From Oligoflexia bacterium (GTDB taxonomy: Bacteria > Bdellovibrionota_G > JALEGL01), in NCBI GenBank assembly GCA_035326705.1, contig DAOLES010000004.1:123308-187307 (forward strand): a stretch of DNA of 64,000 nucleotides, read 5' to 3'. The notes below the pieces were generated by a model. It ran no database searches. It was not told the origin of the DNA and saw only the letters and a program-made list of their open reading frames with translations. Within the stretch, counting starts at the first letter, position 1; each line of letters starts with the position of its first letter. Made by a program: the position numbers and the translations under genes. Below are positions 54,259 through 62,139 of this stretch, piece after piece.

Positions 54259-54304
54259 AAAACTCCATGTGCTTCAAGAATTTTAGAACCATGGGGTTTT
54301 TTTT
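54259..54304 (+). terminator. Terminator of the 6S-like RNA
   Basis: AAAACTCCATG and CATGGGGTTTT pair (11 bp, one G-T) around a 20-base loop, followed by eight Ts. It lies directly behind the rod-shaped RNA. Confidence 0.7.
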
Positions 54305-54438
54305 ATGTGCAAGGAGATCAAATAAATGACCTCATAAGCACGTATTTATGGATATTGTATGCATCTTATCCAGTAATTATCATGTCCCCATTTTTAAAAA
54401 TATAGACAAAAGTGAATCGTGTTTATATTGTGAGGATT

Positions 54439-55113
54439 ATGAATATTACACAAACAGTTGCCATTGTTGGCAGAGAAGCATTTTTAAGAAAAACCTACAG
54501 CCATTTATTTTTTGCTATTTTAGGTCTAGTTGGTCTGGAGTATTTATTTTTTAGCACTGGCTTTGATCGCACCGCTTTAGCCATCGTACAAAAGGTTAAC
54601 TGGTTATGGATATTAGGTGCGTTTATGCTGGTGGCTTGGTTGGCTACACGGACAGCACACACAGCAGAAACCAAATTAGGTCAGTATCTGGCTTTATCAG
54701 CTTATGTTTTAGCTGAGGCATTAATTTTATTGCCCATGCTAGCCATTGCTTATTATTCTGGTCATGCTCAAAGCATAGAAAATGCAGCATATATAACTAT
54801 CATTGCTTTTTTAGCCTTAACAGCGATTGTATTTATGACTAAAAAAGACTTTAGTTTTTTAAGAACCGCCTTGATGTGGGGTGGTATTGTGGCTTTATTG
54901 GCCATCGTGGCTGGAGGCATCTTTGGTTTTAGTTTGGGGCATTGGTTTTCTATGGCCATGATTTTATTGGCCGGGGCTGCAATTTTATATGACACATCTA
55001 ATGTTTTACACCATTATCCACAGGATAAATATGTATCAGCATCACTACAGCTGTTTGCTTCTGTGGCTTTAATGTTTTGGTATGTGTTGCAGTTACTTAT
55101 GTCACGTGACTAA
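54439..55113 (+). CDS. Bax inhibitor-1/YccA family membrane protein
   Basis: A seven-helix membrane protein of 224 residues in the Bax-inhibitor-1 family (YbhL/YccA type), thought to be a pH-sensitive calcium leak or protease modulator. The start is the ATG at 54439 with SD TGAGG; an upstream GTG adds nine unrelated residues. The family C-terminus is clear: ILYDTSNVLHHYPQDKYVSA and a following LQLFASVALMFWYVLQLL. Asp residues of this block are the presumed ion gate. Confidence 0.9.
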   Translation: MNITQTVAIVGREAFLRKTYSHLFFAILGLVGLEYLFFSTGFDRTALAIVQKVNWLWILGAFMLVAWLATRTAHTAETKLGQYLALSAYVLAEALILLPMLAIAYYSGHAQSIENAAYITIIAFLALTAIVFMTKKDFSFLRTALMWGGIVALLAIVAGGIFGFSLGHWFSMAMILLAGAAILYDTSNVLHHYPQDKYVSASLQLFASVALMFWYVLQLLMSRD

Positions 55114-55127
55114 GTAGTATAGAAACG

Positions 55128-55197
55128 GAAATTTTTGCACGGCCACGGCTGATGGGTGTTTTAGTTGCCTCGTCTCAATCTGCACAAAACTTTCCTT
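55128..55197 (+). repeat. Diverged family B palindrome
   Basis: The arms GGAAATTTTTGCA and TGCACAAAACTTTCC pair with mismatches. Between them CACGGCTGATGGG resembles the family core CGGCTGATCGGG seen at 6.2 and 20.6 kb. Membership is likely but weak. Confidence 0.4.
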
Positions 55198-55219
55198 CCA
55201 TAAGTTTGGGGTATATTAA

Positions 55220-55525
55220 ATGTACGAAGAGAAACAACAACGACTAAGAAAACGTAACCGTTGGTTGCAAATAAGTTTGTTGCTTTTAGCAATCATGCTG
55301 CCTGTGGGTTTTATGACTTATAATGTAGTGACCACGCAAACTATTAAATGCAATGTGTGTGTAACCTACAAAGGTAGGCAGCAATGTAAAGAAGCCACAG
55401 GTCCAGCCATTAAAGAATGTTCCATCACTGCCATTGATAATGCTTGTGCCTTTATAGCATCAGGAATGACTGAAGTTATGGCTTGTACTACAGAAGCTGA
55501 CTACGATATCAAACAAATCAATTGA
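55220..55525 (+). CDS. Small membrane-anchored cysteine-rich protein
   Basis: A 101-residue protein: a basic N-terminus (RLRKRNRW), one hydrophobic segment (about 16-37), then a periplasmic domain with six Cys (CNVC, QQCKE, KECSIT, ACAF, MACTT). The even number of Cys suggests disulfide pairs. No family recognised. Confidence 0.6.
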   Translation: MYEEKQQRLRKRNRWLQISLLLLAIMLPVGFMTYNVVTTQTIKCNVCVTYKGRQQCKEATGPAIKECSITAIDNACAFIASGMTEVMACTTEADYDIKQIN

Positions 55526-55638
55526 TATTGATGGTGTAAAAGTTAATGGCTTTATAAAAAATATTTATCAAAACATCTATTGTAATTAAAATAATTTTAT
55601 GATTTAGGATCATTGTATAAAATTTTTTAGGGGGAAAT

Positions 55639-56385
55639 ATGCAATATTTACGTAGTGTTTTTTTATTAACGGTTCTTTTGATGGCATCGGTGCAAGCAAA
55701 ACCAGTTGCCAGTTTTGTTTTACAAAATCCAGATCATTGTATCAATAAATCAGATTGGAATGCTTTTAGCCCGTTATTGGGGATGAATTTAAGCCCAGTG
55801 GTTTTTACACATCCAAAAGCGAGTGATTTTAATTTAAATGTTACGGTTCATGGTCAAGTTGGTCCAAGTGATATTGAAAATGTAAAGACGATTACTTTAG
55901 ATGCAGACTATTTTAAACAAGGTAATACCAAGGCAGGCATTTCATATTCTATAAAAGGTAAAGCAAGTCGTATTTTTAATACTTATACTGGGCAGCCAGA
56001 ATATGTATGCGATATAAATGTTGAACTGCCCATATCCCCAGTTATGAAAAATTTAGTATACATATTAAATGATCAACCTGAGCTATTAAACAGTGAATGG
56101 ACAATTCAAATGGATGTTCCGCAAGTTTTAGCGGCTACCCTTGCCTATGATATTCAAGAACTATGTGTGGTTGGATATTGGGCAGATTTTCTAGGTGAAG
56201 ATATATCAACCTTTGAAGAATTGAAAAATAATGAAGCTTTTATTGAGTATGTTAAACAAAGTATAAGAGAACAGTTATTAAGAGAAAGGCCAGATTTGAG
56301 AGACTTACCAGACTTGCTTGAAGAAGAAGTAGAAAAACTTTATGAGCAGATGAAGGTCAAAAATAATCAACATATATTGTCATAG
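55639..56385 (+). CDS. Hypothetical secreted protein
   Basis: A 248-residue exported protein (signal about 1-20, cleavage near VQAKP) with SD AGGGGGA. The mature region is probably beta-rich (FNLNVTVHGQVGPSDIEN, AGISYSIKGKASRIFNTY) and ends in a helical, charged tail (RPDLRDLPDLLEEEVEKLYE). Two or three Cys are present. No family recognised. Its end overlaps the esterase gene on the other strand by six bases. Confidence 0.65.
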   Translation: MQYLRSVFLLTVLLMASVQAKPVASFVLQNPDHCINKSDWNAFSPLLGMNLSPVVFTHPKASDFNLNVTVHGQVGPSDIENVKTITLDADYFKQGNTKAGISYSIKGKASRIFNTYTGQPEYVCDINVELPISPVMKNLVYILNDQPELLNSEWTIQMDVPQVLAATLAYDIQELCVVGYWADFLGEDISTFEELKNNEAFIEYVKQSIREQLLRERPDLRDLPDLLEEEVEKLYEQMKVKNNQHILS

Positions 56386-57399
56386 ATAAAAGATATTTTG
56401 TAAAATTTTTATCCGTTCAATATACCGGTAGGTATGGCCGCTGTGGCGGCCTGGGTATTCATTGTGAGTTAAAGAGATGTTTAAAGCTTTAAGTTTTTTT
56501 GCAATTTGTCTATGTCCTAAGTTCAATCCATATTCATCGTGTTTACCAGCATCCAATATAACATGTTGCCATTGCTTAATATTACTTTGATGGTGATCTA
56601 TCATTCTTATTGGGTCCCAAGCCAATAGCTTTTGCCAAGCATCATCTTTAATGGCCCCCGTAGCAATATCAAAAAATAAATCACCGTACAAAGGTGGATT
56701 GTTTTTGTTAGGAATAAAGCAAGCACAGATATTAAGGAGTAAAAGAGTTTCTCCTTCGTTTCTATCAAGTAAACTCATGGGATTGGGGTTATTAAGGTAA
56801 TGTTGAATAAACGTGTCAATGCTGCCATATTTTTCTAAGACAGATTGAGCTCTTGGAATCATGTTTAGATATAAATATTCATAAAAACTATCAGCAGCTG
56901 AGCTTGCAATGTTTAAAAACACATCAGGTCTTAGCATGCCTGTAACAAGTGCTCCAAAACCACCACTGGAAAAACCCATGATACTTCGCTGTTGGGCACT
57001 TGCTAGGGTATTGTAATGGCGATCAATATAAGGAACGATTTCATCGCAAAGATAATCCATATAAGGTCCACAGGCTGGAGAATTGATATATTGACTATGG
57101 CCTAGCTTGCTTTCACAGTTGGGAAAAATAACAATACAAGGTTTAATCTTGTTTTCTAAAATGGCTTGATCCAATAATTGTGGCAATGAGGGTGAAAAAA
57201 CATTTTTAGGGAAAATAGATAAAGAACCAGTACTGCTCCAAGGAGCTAAAATATAAAAACAAGAATAAGCATCTTTTGACTTCTCATTGTAATTGGGTGG
57301 CAAATACACACTGATGTATCTCTGAGTAGGGTCATTGAATAAACTTTTTTTCAATAAAGTGCTGTTAAAAATGGGTTGTTGAATATGAGGTGCATGCAT
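56380..57399 (-). CDS. Esterase D-like alpha/beta hydrolase
   Basis: A 339-residue putative esterase of the PF00756 type (esterase D/antigen 85 fold). IKPCIVIFPNCES precedes the catalytic region. The nucleophile is in MGFSSGGFGALVTGM (Ser near residue 143), DEIVPYIDRHY precedes it, and HDEYGLNLGHRQ with a late PGRHSGHTYRYIERI gives acid and His candidates. No signal peptide. It starts three bases before the BolA stop and is likely co-transcribed with it. Confidence 0.82.
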   Translation of the reverse strand: MHAPHIQQPIFNSTLLKKSLFNDPTQRYISVYLPPNYNEKSKDAYSCFYILAPWSSTGSLSIFPKNVFSPSLPQLLDQAILENKIKPCIVIFPNCESKLGHSQYINSPACGPYMDYLCDEIVPYIDRHYNTLASAQQRSIMGFSSGGFGALVTGMLRPDVFLNIASSAADSFYEYLYLNMIPRAQSVLEKYGSIDTFIQHYLNNPNPMSLLDRNEGETLLLLNICACFIPNKNNPPLYGDLFFDIATGAIKDDAWQKLLAWDPIRMIDHHQSNIKQWQHVILDAGKHDEYGLNLGHRQIAKKLKALNISLTHNEYPGRHSGHTYRYIERIKILQNIFYL

Positions 57400-57402
57400 A
57401 TA

Positions 57403-57681
57403 TTAATCCTTGGCTTGTTTGCTCTGCCATTCATCAATGGTTAGCGTGTTTAAAGTTAAGGCATGTATGTTCTGATTGTTAGGCATGTTTAATGCATTAT
57501 AAACTTTTTGGTGCCGTTTTATTGTATTTAGCTCAATAAAGTCATTGGATACCAAGGTGATGGCGTAATGACCGCCTTTTCTATCTGGGTGATGGCCACG
57601 ATGAAAGTAGCCTTGATCTTCTAAAGTAATATGATGAATATTAAAGTGATCTTGTAAGATTTTATCCATTTGTTCAAGCAT
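57403..57681 (-). CDS. BolA family protein
   Basis: A 92-residue BolA-like protein; this family partners monothiol glutaredoxins in iron-sulfur cluster handling and affects cell shape under stress. The start at ATG 57681 gives MLEQMDKILQDHFNIHHITL. The class-defining loop is YFHRGHHPDRKGGHYAITLV, with His residues as possible cluster ligands, then KRHQKVYNAL. A TTG 14 codons upstream would extend it beyond the family start. Confidence 0.85.
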   Translation of the reverse strand: MLEQMDKILQDHFNIHHITLEDQGYFHRGHHPDRKGGHYAITLVSNDFIELNTIKRHQKVYNALNMPNNQNIHALTLNTLTIDEWQSKQAKD

Positions 57682-57788
57682 ACTGGGTAATATACTTGAA
57701 TAAGAAAAGAAGGTCACCTTCAAAAGCGATAAGTTTAGGTTTAAGATAAAATCTTGCCTAGGCTAAAAAAAATAAGTAGCTTAATTTT

Positions 57789-58424
57789 ATGGTTAAACAA
57801 GATTTAACGCTATGGCATCAACGTTGGGCAAATAATAACATAGGCTTTCACCAGAAAAATATTAATCAAAATTTGCAAGACTATGTTAAGCAGCACCAAC
57901 AAAAGCTAGGGCAGCATGTTCTTGTTCCATTATGTGGCAAAAGTCTAGATATGCTTTGGCTAAAACAACAAGGATTTAAAGTGACTGGCATTGAGGTATC
58001 GGAGCAAGCCATTAAAGCTTTTTTTATGGAAAACAACTTAGCCTATGAACTTACTTCTATTAATGGGGGTCAATCTTATCATACAGATAAGATACAAATT
58101 CTAAAAAAAAGTTTTTTCGAATTAGATCAAAAAGATTTTATGAATCAAATAGATTGGATTTATGATAGAGCCGCTTTGATTGCTTTGGATGAAAACTTGA
58201 GAAAAGTTTATGCAAAACAACTGCTAAAAATAACGCCACAAGCAAAGCATATGTTGTGCATTTGCATGGAAAAATTAAATGATGAAAAGTCCGGCCCTCC
58301 ATTTTCTGTTAAAGAACAAGAAATTAAAGATCTCTATCAAAACTTTTGGAACAAGCTTAAGGTTGAACGTTTTAAGAAAAAGGACGCTCCAGATACCAGT
58401 GTGTACTTTTTTTATAGACACTAA
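57789..58424 (+). CDS. tpm: Thiopurine S-methyltransferase
   Basis: A SAM-dependent TPMT of 211 residues. The family start MVKQDLTLWHQRWANNNIGFH is diagnostic, with the SAM-binding block VLVPLCGKSLDMLWLKQQGF, then VTGIEVSEQAIKAFF, and DWIYDRAALIALDENLRK. In bacteria the enzyme can methylate tellurite, selenite or thiols. It overlaps the convergent GNAT-nitrilase gene by four bases at the stop codons. Confidence 0.92.
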   Translation: MVKQDLTLWHQRWANNNIGFHQKNINQNLQDYVKQHQQKLGQHVLVPLCGKSLDMLWLKQQGFKVTGIEVSEQAIKAFFMENNLAYELTSINGGQSYHTDKIQILKKSFFELDQKDFMNQIDWIYDRAALIALDENLRKVYAKQLLKITPQAKHMLCICMEKLNDEKSGPPFSVKEQEIKDLYQNFWNKLKVERFKKKDAPDTSVYFFYRH

Positions 58425-59977
58425 AAACCTTTTCCAGATTTTTTTTTCCAAGTCACTGAATATAAATCATGCCGGCGGTCTTTTAAGTTTTGTACGGCAC
58501 CATTTTCTCTGGCTTCAAGTAGTGTATCAACTCTTAAATCAGCAATAGAAACCGTTTCAACATTAGGTGTTGCTTCAGCAGCAATACCATCTCTAGCAAA
58601 TGGAAAATCGCATGGGGTTAAAATACAGCTTTGTGCGTATTGAATATCAATGTTTTTCACCCTAGGTAAATTGCCCACATTGCCAGCCATGGCAACATAA
58701 ATTTGATTTTCAATGGCTCTGGCCTGGCAGCAATATTTAACGCGACAATAGGCTTGTCGGTTGTCGGTTAAAAATGGAACAAATAAAAAGTGAATACCTT
58801 GATTGGCTAAATGTCTTGCCAGTTCAGGAAATTCACTGTCATAACAAATTAAAACACCAATGGGTCCGCAATCCGTGTCTATTGCCCTGACAGTGTCTCC
58901 ACCTTCTATTTTCCACCAATATTTTTCATCAGGCGTAGGGTGTATCTTGGCTTGTTCATGCAGTTGACCATCCCTAAGGCATACATAGGAAACATTTCTG
59001 ATTTTATCACCTACTTTGGTTGGGTGAGAACCAGCAATGATATTGACATTGTATTTAATGGCCAAACTACAAAACATATCTTTAATGCCTTGCGTGTACT
59101 TGGTCATTTTTCTTACAGCAATATCAGGGCTTACTTCTTCATTATCTATTGAAAGTAACTGCATGGTAAACAGTTCTGGAAAAAGTAAAAAATCAGCTCG
59201 ATAATCACCTGCAACATCAACATAATATTCTACAATTTGAGAAAATTCTTTAAAACTTTTAACGGGGCGCTGTTGATATTGCACACTAACAATGCGAACT
59301 GAATTTTGTTTTAAGGGTTGTTGTGATTTAGAAGGTTTGATAGCAGTATAGTGAGGGTTATCCCATTTTAAATGTATGGCATAACCCAAACTTTCTTTGT
59401 CATCTGGCAAGTAATTTTTTAAAACACCTATAATTTCAAAGCCACGCCTAAGATGAAACCCTAAGGTTGGATCTTTAATGCTTTTATCTTGGACCTTTTT
59501 TATGTATTCTTTTACAGAAGAAACTTTCTTAAAATGCTTATAGTAGTTGGGTATGCGGCCACCAAAAACGATACCTTTAAGCTTTAAATAGTTAACCAGC
59601 TTTTTTCTTGCATTATAAATTCTTAAACCAATTCGTTTTCCACGAACTTGAGGATCAACACAGGTTTCATAACCATAGAGATAATGTCCATTTGCTCTGT
59701 GTCTTGAAGCATAGCCATTGGTAGTGATTTCATCCCAGGTATGACGACTTAGGGCAATTTTTTCGTCTATGATAAGACTTGCTGAGTAGGCAACAATGGT
59801 TTTATTGAGAGTTACAATGAAACAACCATCTTGAAAACGTTTAATTTGACTATGAAGAGCCTCTTTGGAATAGGTTTCATTATCATCGGGGTATACTTTT
59901 TTTAACAAACTAATAATACCTGGGATGTCTTCAAAGGTTGGATTTTTTATTTCTATGAGATCGCGATTTTTTTTCAT
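58421..59977 (-). CDS. GNAT acetyltransferase-carbon-nitrogen hydrolase fusion
   Basis: A 518-residue two-domain protein. Residues 8-200 form a GNAT acetyltransferase (CVDPQVRGKRIGLRIYNARK is the acetyl-CoA loop). Residues 228-505 form a carbon-nitrogen hydrolase with the catalytic Glu in LLFPELFTM, Lys in QAKIHPTPDEKYWW, and Cys in GVLICYDSEFPELAR. This fused architecture recurs in many bacteria and is annotated as a bifunctional GNAT/nitrilase protein. The substrate is not known. Confidence 0.9.
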   Translation of the reverse strand: MKKNRDLIEIKNPTFEDIPGIISLLKKVYPDDNETYSKEALHSQIKRFQDGCFIVTLNKTIVAYSASLIIDEKIALSRHTWDEITTNGYASRHRANGHYLYGYETCVDPQVRGKRIGLRIYNARKKLVNYLKLKGIVFGGRIPNYYKHFKKVSSVKEYIKKVQDKSIKDPTLGFHLRRGFEIIGVLKNYLPDDKESLGYAIHLKWDNPHYTAIKPSKSQQPLKQNSVRIVSVQYQQRPVKSFKEFSQIVEYYVDVAGDYRADFLLFPELFTMQLLSIDNEEVSPDIAVRKMTKYTQGIKDMFCSLAIKYNVNIIAGSHPTKVGDKIRNVSYVCLRDGQLHEQAKIHPTPDEKYWWKIEGGDTVRAIDTDCGPIGVLICYDSEFPELARHLANQGIHFLFVPFLTDNRQAYCRVKYCCQARAIENQIYVAMAGNVGNLPRVKNIDIQYAQSCILTPCDFPFARDGIAAEATPNVETVSIADLRVDTLLEARENGAVQNLKDRRHDLYSVTWKKKSGKGF

Positions 59978-60020
59978 TAAATTTTTTTAACATTATTTTT
60001 GTATTAACTCTATGGAATAA

Positions 60021-60068
60021 GTAACAAAAAAAAGGAGATTAAATAAATCAATCTCCTTTTTTTGTTAC
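60021..60068. terminator. Terminator after the DUF2383 gene
   Basis: Nearly perfect 19-20-base arms GTAACAAAAAAAAGGAGATT and AATCTCCTTTTTTTGTTAC lie about 26 bases after the DUF2383 stop on the minus strand. The A/T tracts are suited to both strands. Confidence 0.85.
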
Positions 60069-60094
60069 AGAGGCATCATTCGCTGACTAAAAGA

Positions 60095-60529
60095 CTATAA
60101 ATCTTCAAGACAAGCGTTGATTCGGTTTATGTGCTCAAGTTGATGAGGAATAAATTTATTAACCATTTTAGCGGTTAATTGATGATTTGGGAATTCATTC
60201 TTTAAATTTTGATAGAGCTTTAAGCCGTGTTCTTCTCCTTCTTTTAGAGCCTTTAGTGCAGCTTTGTCACCAAATATATGTGCAGTACCAGTTATTGTTT
60301 TTGCCCAAGATCCCCATGCGCCACTATCTTCTGATGGTTCCCCTCCTAGCGCACTGATTTCATTTTTTAAAGTTTGCACAGCTTCAATATGCTCTGCTTT
60401 TGAGCGCATAAGACTATTTGTTTTTGGGGATTCGTTTGATGTATTAGATAAAACTTGTACATAGGTTTCTAGCGCGGAACGTTCACCTCTTAAAATTTCA
60501 TTTAAATTATCAATTATTTTTTCATTCAT
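60095..60529 (-). CDS. DUF2383 ferritin-like four-helix protein
   Basis: A 144-residue four-helix-bundle protein of the DUF2383 (PA2169-like) type. Helix signatures are ILRGERSALETYVQVL, SKAEHIEAVQTLKNEI, GGEPSEDSGAWGSWAKTITG, and GEEHGLKLYQNL with HQLEHINRIN. Conserved Glu/His residues may bind metal as in ferritins. SD AAAGGA. It forms a minus-strand cluster with the hemerythrin gene. The DUF1328 and small lipoprotein genes lie beyond it on the plus strand; such proteins are often stress-induced. Confidence 0.86.
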   Translation of the reverse strand: MNEKIIDNLNEILRGERSALETYVQVLSNTSNESPKTNSLMRSKAEHIEAVQTLKNEISALGGEPSEDSGAWGSWAKTITGTAHIFGDKAALKALKEGEEHGLKLYQNLKNEFPNHQLTAKMVNKFIPHQLEHINRINACLEDL

Positions 60530-60612
60530 TTTTATATCCTTTCTTTATAATTGTTTCGTGACGGAGGATATTTTATTTTAATCAAGATTAAACCTAACTT
60601 TAGTTATGAATT

Positions 60613-61059
60613 TTATGATACTTCTGTTGAAGATTGTATCATTAAATTTTCATATTTTTCTGCAAGATTTTCTTTTTGATTGTTGTTTAATACTTTTCCT
60701 GCTTGTTGAAAAAATTCATGTTCCTCTTCATCCAAGTGATGAAGTAGTCGATGCTTTAAGTTTTTTAAAGTTTTTAACCAAGCTGGAGAATCAAAGTTAG
60801 TATTTTCCAAGATTTCTAAATAGTCATCAATTTCTTTATGTTCGGCTATACTATGGCGTGAAAGTTCTTGTGTTTGATCATGTTTTATTAGTGGATTATA
60901 AAAAAAACGCTCTTCACATTTTGCATGACGAGAAAGCTCAAGTTTTAATTGAGAAAATATTTTTTCTCTAACTTTGCTGTCACCCGATGTTTTACTAAGC
61001 TGATCAATAAGTTTTCTCTGCAAATCATGGTCTTTTCTAAGAGATTCAAATATATTCAT
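60613..61059 (-). CDS. Hemerythrin-domain protein
   Basis: A 148-residue HHE cation-binding (hemerythrin-like) protein. Start at ATG 61059 with SD AAAGGA; an upstream start adds 24 residues from the intergenic region. The iron-ligand pattern is intact: LRKDHDLQRKLIDQL, LSRHAKCEERFFYNPL, SIAEHKEIDDYLE and RLLHHLDEEEHEFF. It probably binds a di-iron centre with oxygen or NO sensing or storage. Confidence 0.9.
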   Translation of the reverse strand: MNIFESLRKDHDLQRKLIDQLSKTSGDSKVREKIFSQLKLELSRHAKCEERFFYNPLIKHDQTQELSRHSIAEHKEIDDYLEILENTNFDSPAWLKTLKNLKHRLLHHLDEEEHEFFQQAGKVLNNNQKENLAEKYENLMIQSSTEVS

Positions 61060-61232
61060 GATTTTCCTTTCTATTTTTAATATTGGTATTTGGTATGAAT
61101 GAAAATCAATATACGATCTATAAAAAATCATTGTTACTAACTATAGATAGATTTTATTAACCAAAGTTAGGTTTAATATTTTTTTAAAAAGATAAAGTTA
61201 GCTTAGCTAAAAAGCTAGAAAGAGAGATTATT

Positions 61233-61394
61233 ATGCTTAATTGGGTAGTTACATTTTTAATTATTGCTTTGATAGCAGCTGTGTTAGGATTCGGCGGAAT
61301 TGCTGGAGCCTCTGCTGGAATAGCAAAGATCATTTTCTTTGTGTTTTTGGTAGCGTTTGCGCTGTCAGCAATTATGAATTTGGTTAAAAAATAG
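61233..61394 (+). CDS. DUF1328 small membrane protein (YtjA-like)
   Basis: A 53-residue hydrophobic protein. The translation starts MLNWVVTFLIIALIAAVLGF, followed by GGIAGASAGIAKIIFFVFLV and an ending in MNLVKK. This is the DUF1328 pattern exactly (FGGIAGxxAGIAKILFFxF). Two helices are expected. SD AGAGAG. It is followed after 24 bases by the small lipoprotein gene. Confidence 0.92.
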   Translation: MLNWVVTFLIIALIAAVLGFGGIAGASAGIAKIIFFVFLVAFALSAIMNLVKK

Positions 61395-61418
61395 AATATA
61401 AAAAATAGGAGATGAAAA

Positions 61419-61631
61419 ATGTTAAATAAAAAATTATTAGCAATGTTGTGTTTGGTTTTAGCTATGTTTGTATCTGCATGCCCATCAAAAAATGAAACCA
61501 TGGGGGATAAAGTGGGTGACGCAGTTGAAAACACTAAAGATAATCTTGAAGAAGCTGGAGAAGAAGTTAGCGATGAAATTGGTGATGCAACCGAAGAAGT
61601 CAAAGACGAAATTGACGATGCTACTAACTAA
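61419..61631 (+). CDS. Small acidic lipoprotein
   Basis: A 70-residue lipoprotein: lipobox VSAC (Cys21), SD AGGAG. The mature 50 residues are one long amphipathic helix with repeating 11-residue units (VGDAVENTKDNLEEAG, EEVSDEIGDATEEVKDEI), like the LEA/YtxH-type repeat. It probably coats or spaces the envelope under stress, which is inference from its neighbours DUF1328, hemerythrin and DUF2383. Confidence 0.82.
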   Translation: MLNKKLLAMLCLVLAMFVSACPSKNETMGDKVGDAVENTKDNLEEAGEEVSDEIGDATEEVKDEIDDATN

Positions 61632-61860
61632 GCATCTTCTCTGATATAGGTATAGGCAGGAGAGAAAAAATCACTTGCCTATACATTTAAATGCAAAAAT
61701 TAAAAAAAATTAAAAAGTATATAATAACAAAGACATAGATATGCTGATATTCTCTTAGAATTTTAAATTTTTTTAAATAACAGTTGAAAAATCAACTCCT
61801 TATTACGTCATCACTTTTTAAGTTGCTAAAGCATAGAAAACATAATACTCATAAAGTTAA

Positions 61861-62139
61861 ATGAGTAAGTCTATGTATCAACTTTTTTTTACCAAGGGTT
61901 CCCCAACTTCTGATAAATTTTATACTACATTAGAGGCCTTATTAAGTACTGATATTTATGACATGGAGTGTGCTTTTATTAATGTCTTAGATCAAAAGAC
62001 TTCAGATTTAAAAAACTGCCCTAGTATTACACCAAAACTAACTAAAATCTTTCCATTGCCTGAAGAAAATTTTGAAGGTGAACTTAAAGATATTCAAAAA
62101 TGGTTAGATAAAACAGCAGAAAAAAAAAGTTTAATCTGA
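61861..62139 (+). CDS. KaiB-like domain protein
   Basis: A 92-residue single-domain protein with the KaiB thioredoxin-like pattern. YQLFFTKGSPTSDKFYTTLEAL is the first strand and helix, CAFINVLDQKTSDLKNCPSI the second strand and loop, and TPKLTKIFPLPEENF matches the KaiB TPTLAKILPPP segment. No kaiA or kaiC is in the window. Stand-alone KaiB-like proteins and the KaiB-like sensor of SasA bind histidine-kinase or KaiC partners. The neighbouring convergent gene is a PAS histidine kinase overlapping by nine bases. SD is weak. Confidence 0.68.
   Translation: MSKSMYQLFFTKGSPTSDKFYTTLEALLSTDIYDMECAFINVLDQKTSDLKNCPSITPKLTKIFPLPEENFEGELKDIQKWLDKTAEKKSLI

Larger units (their letters stand above)
53999..54438. 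other. Intergenic region carrying a probable small RNA gene
   Basis: These 440 bases separate the S2P-like gene from the Bax-inhibitor gene. They hold the 6S-like RNA with its promoter and terminator. After 54304 I see only a leader of about 135 bases. Confidence 0.7.

Noticed and set aside
61184..61603. Long minus-strand Ser/Thr/Ile-rich ORF
   Set aside because: Antisense to the DUF1328 and small lipoprotein genes, both with clear family patterns and SDs.
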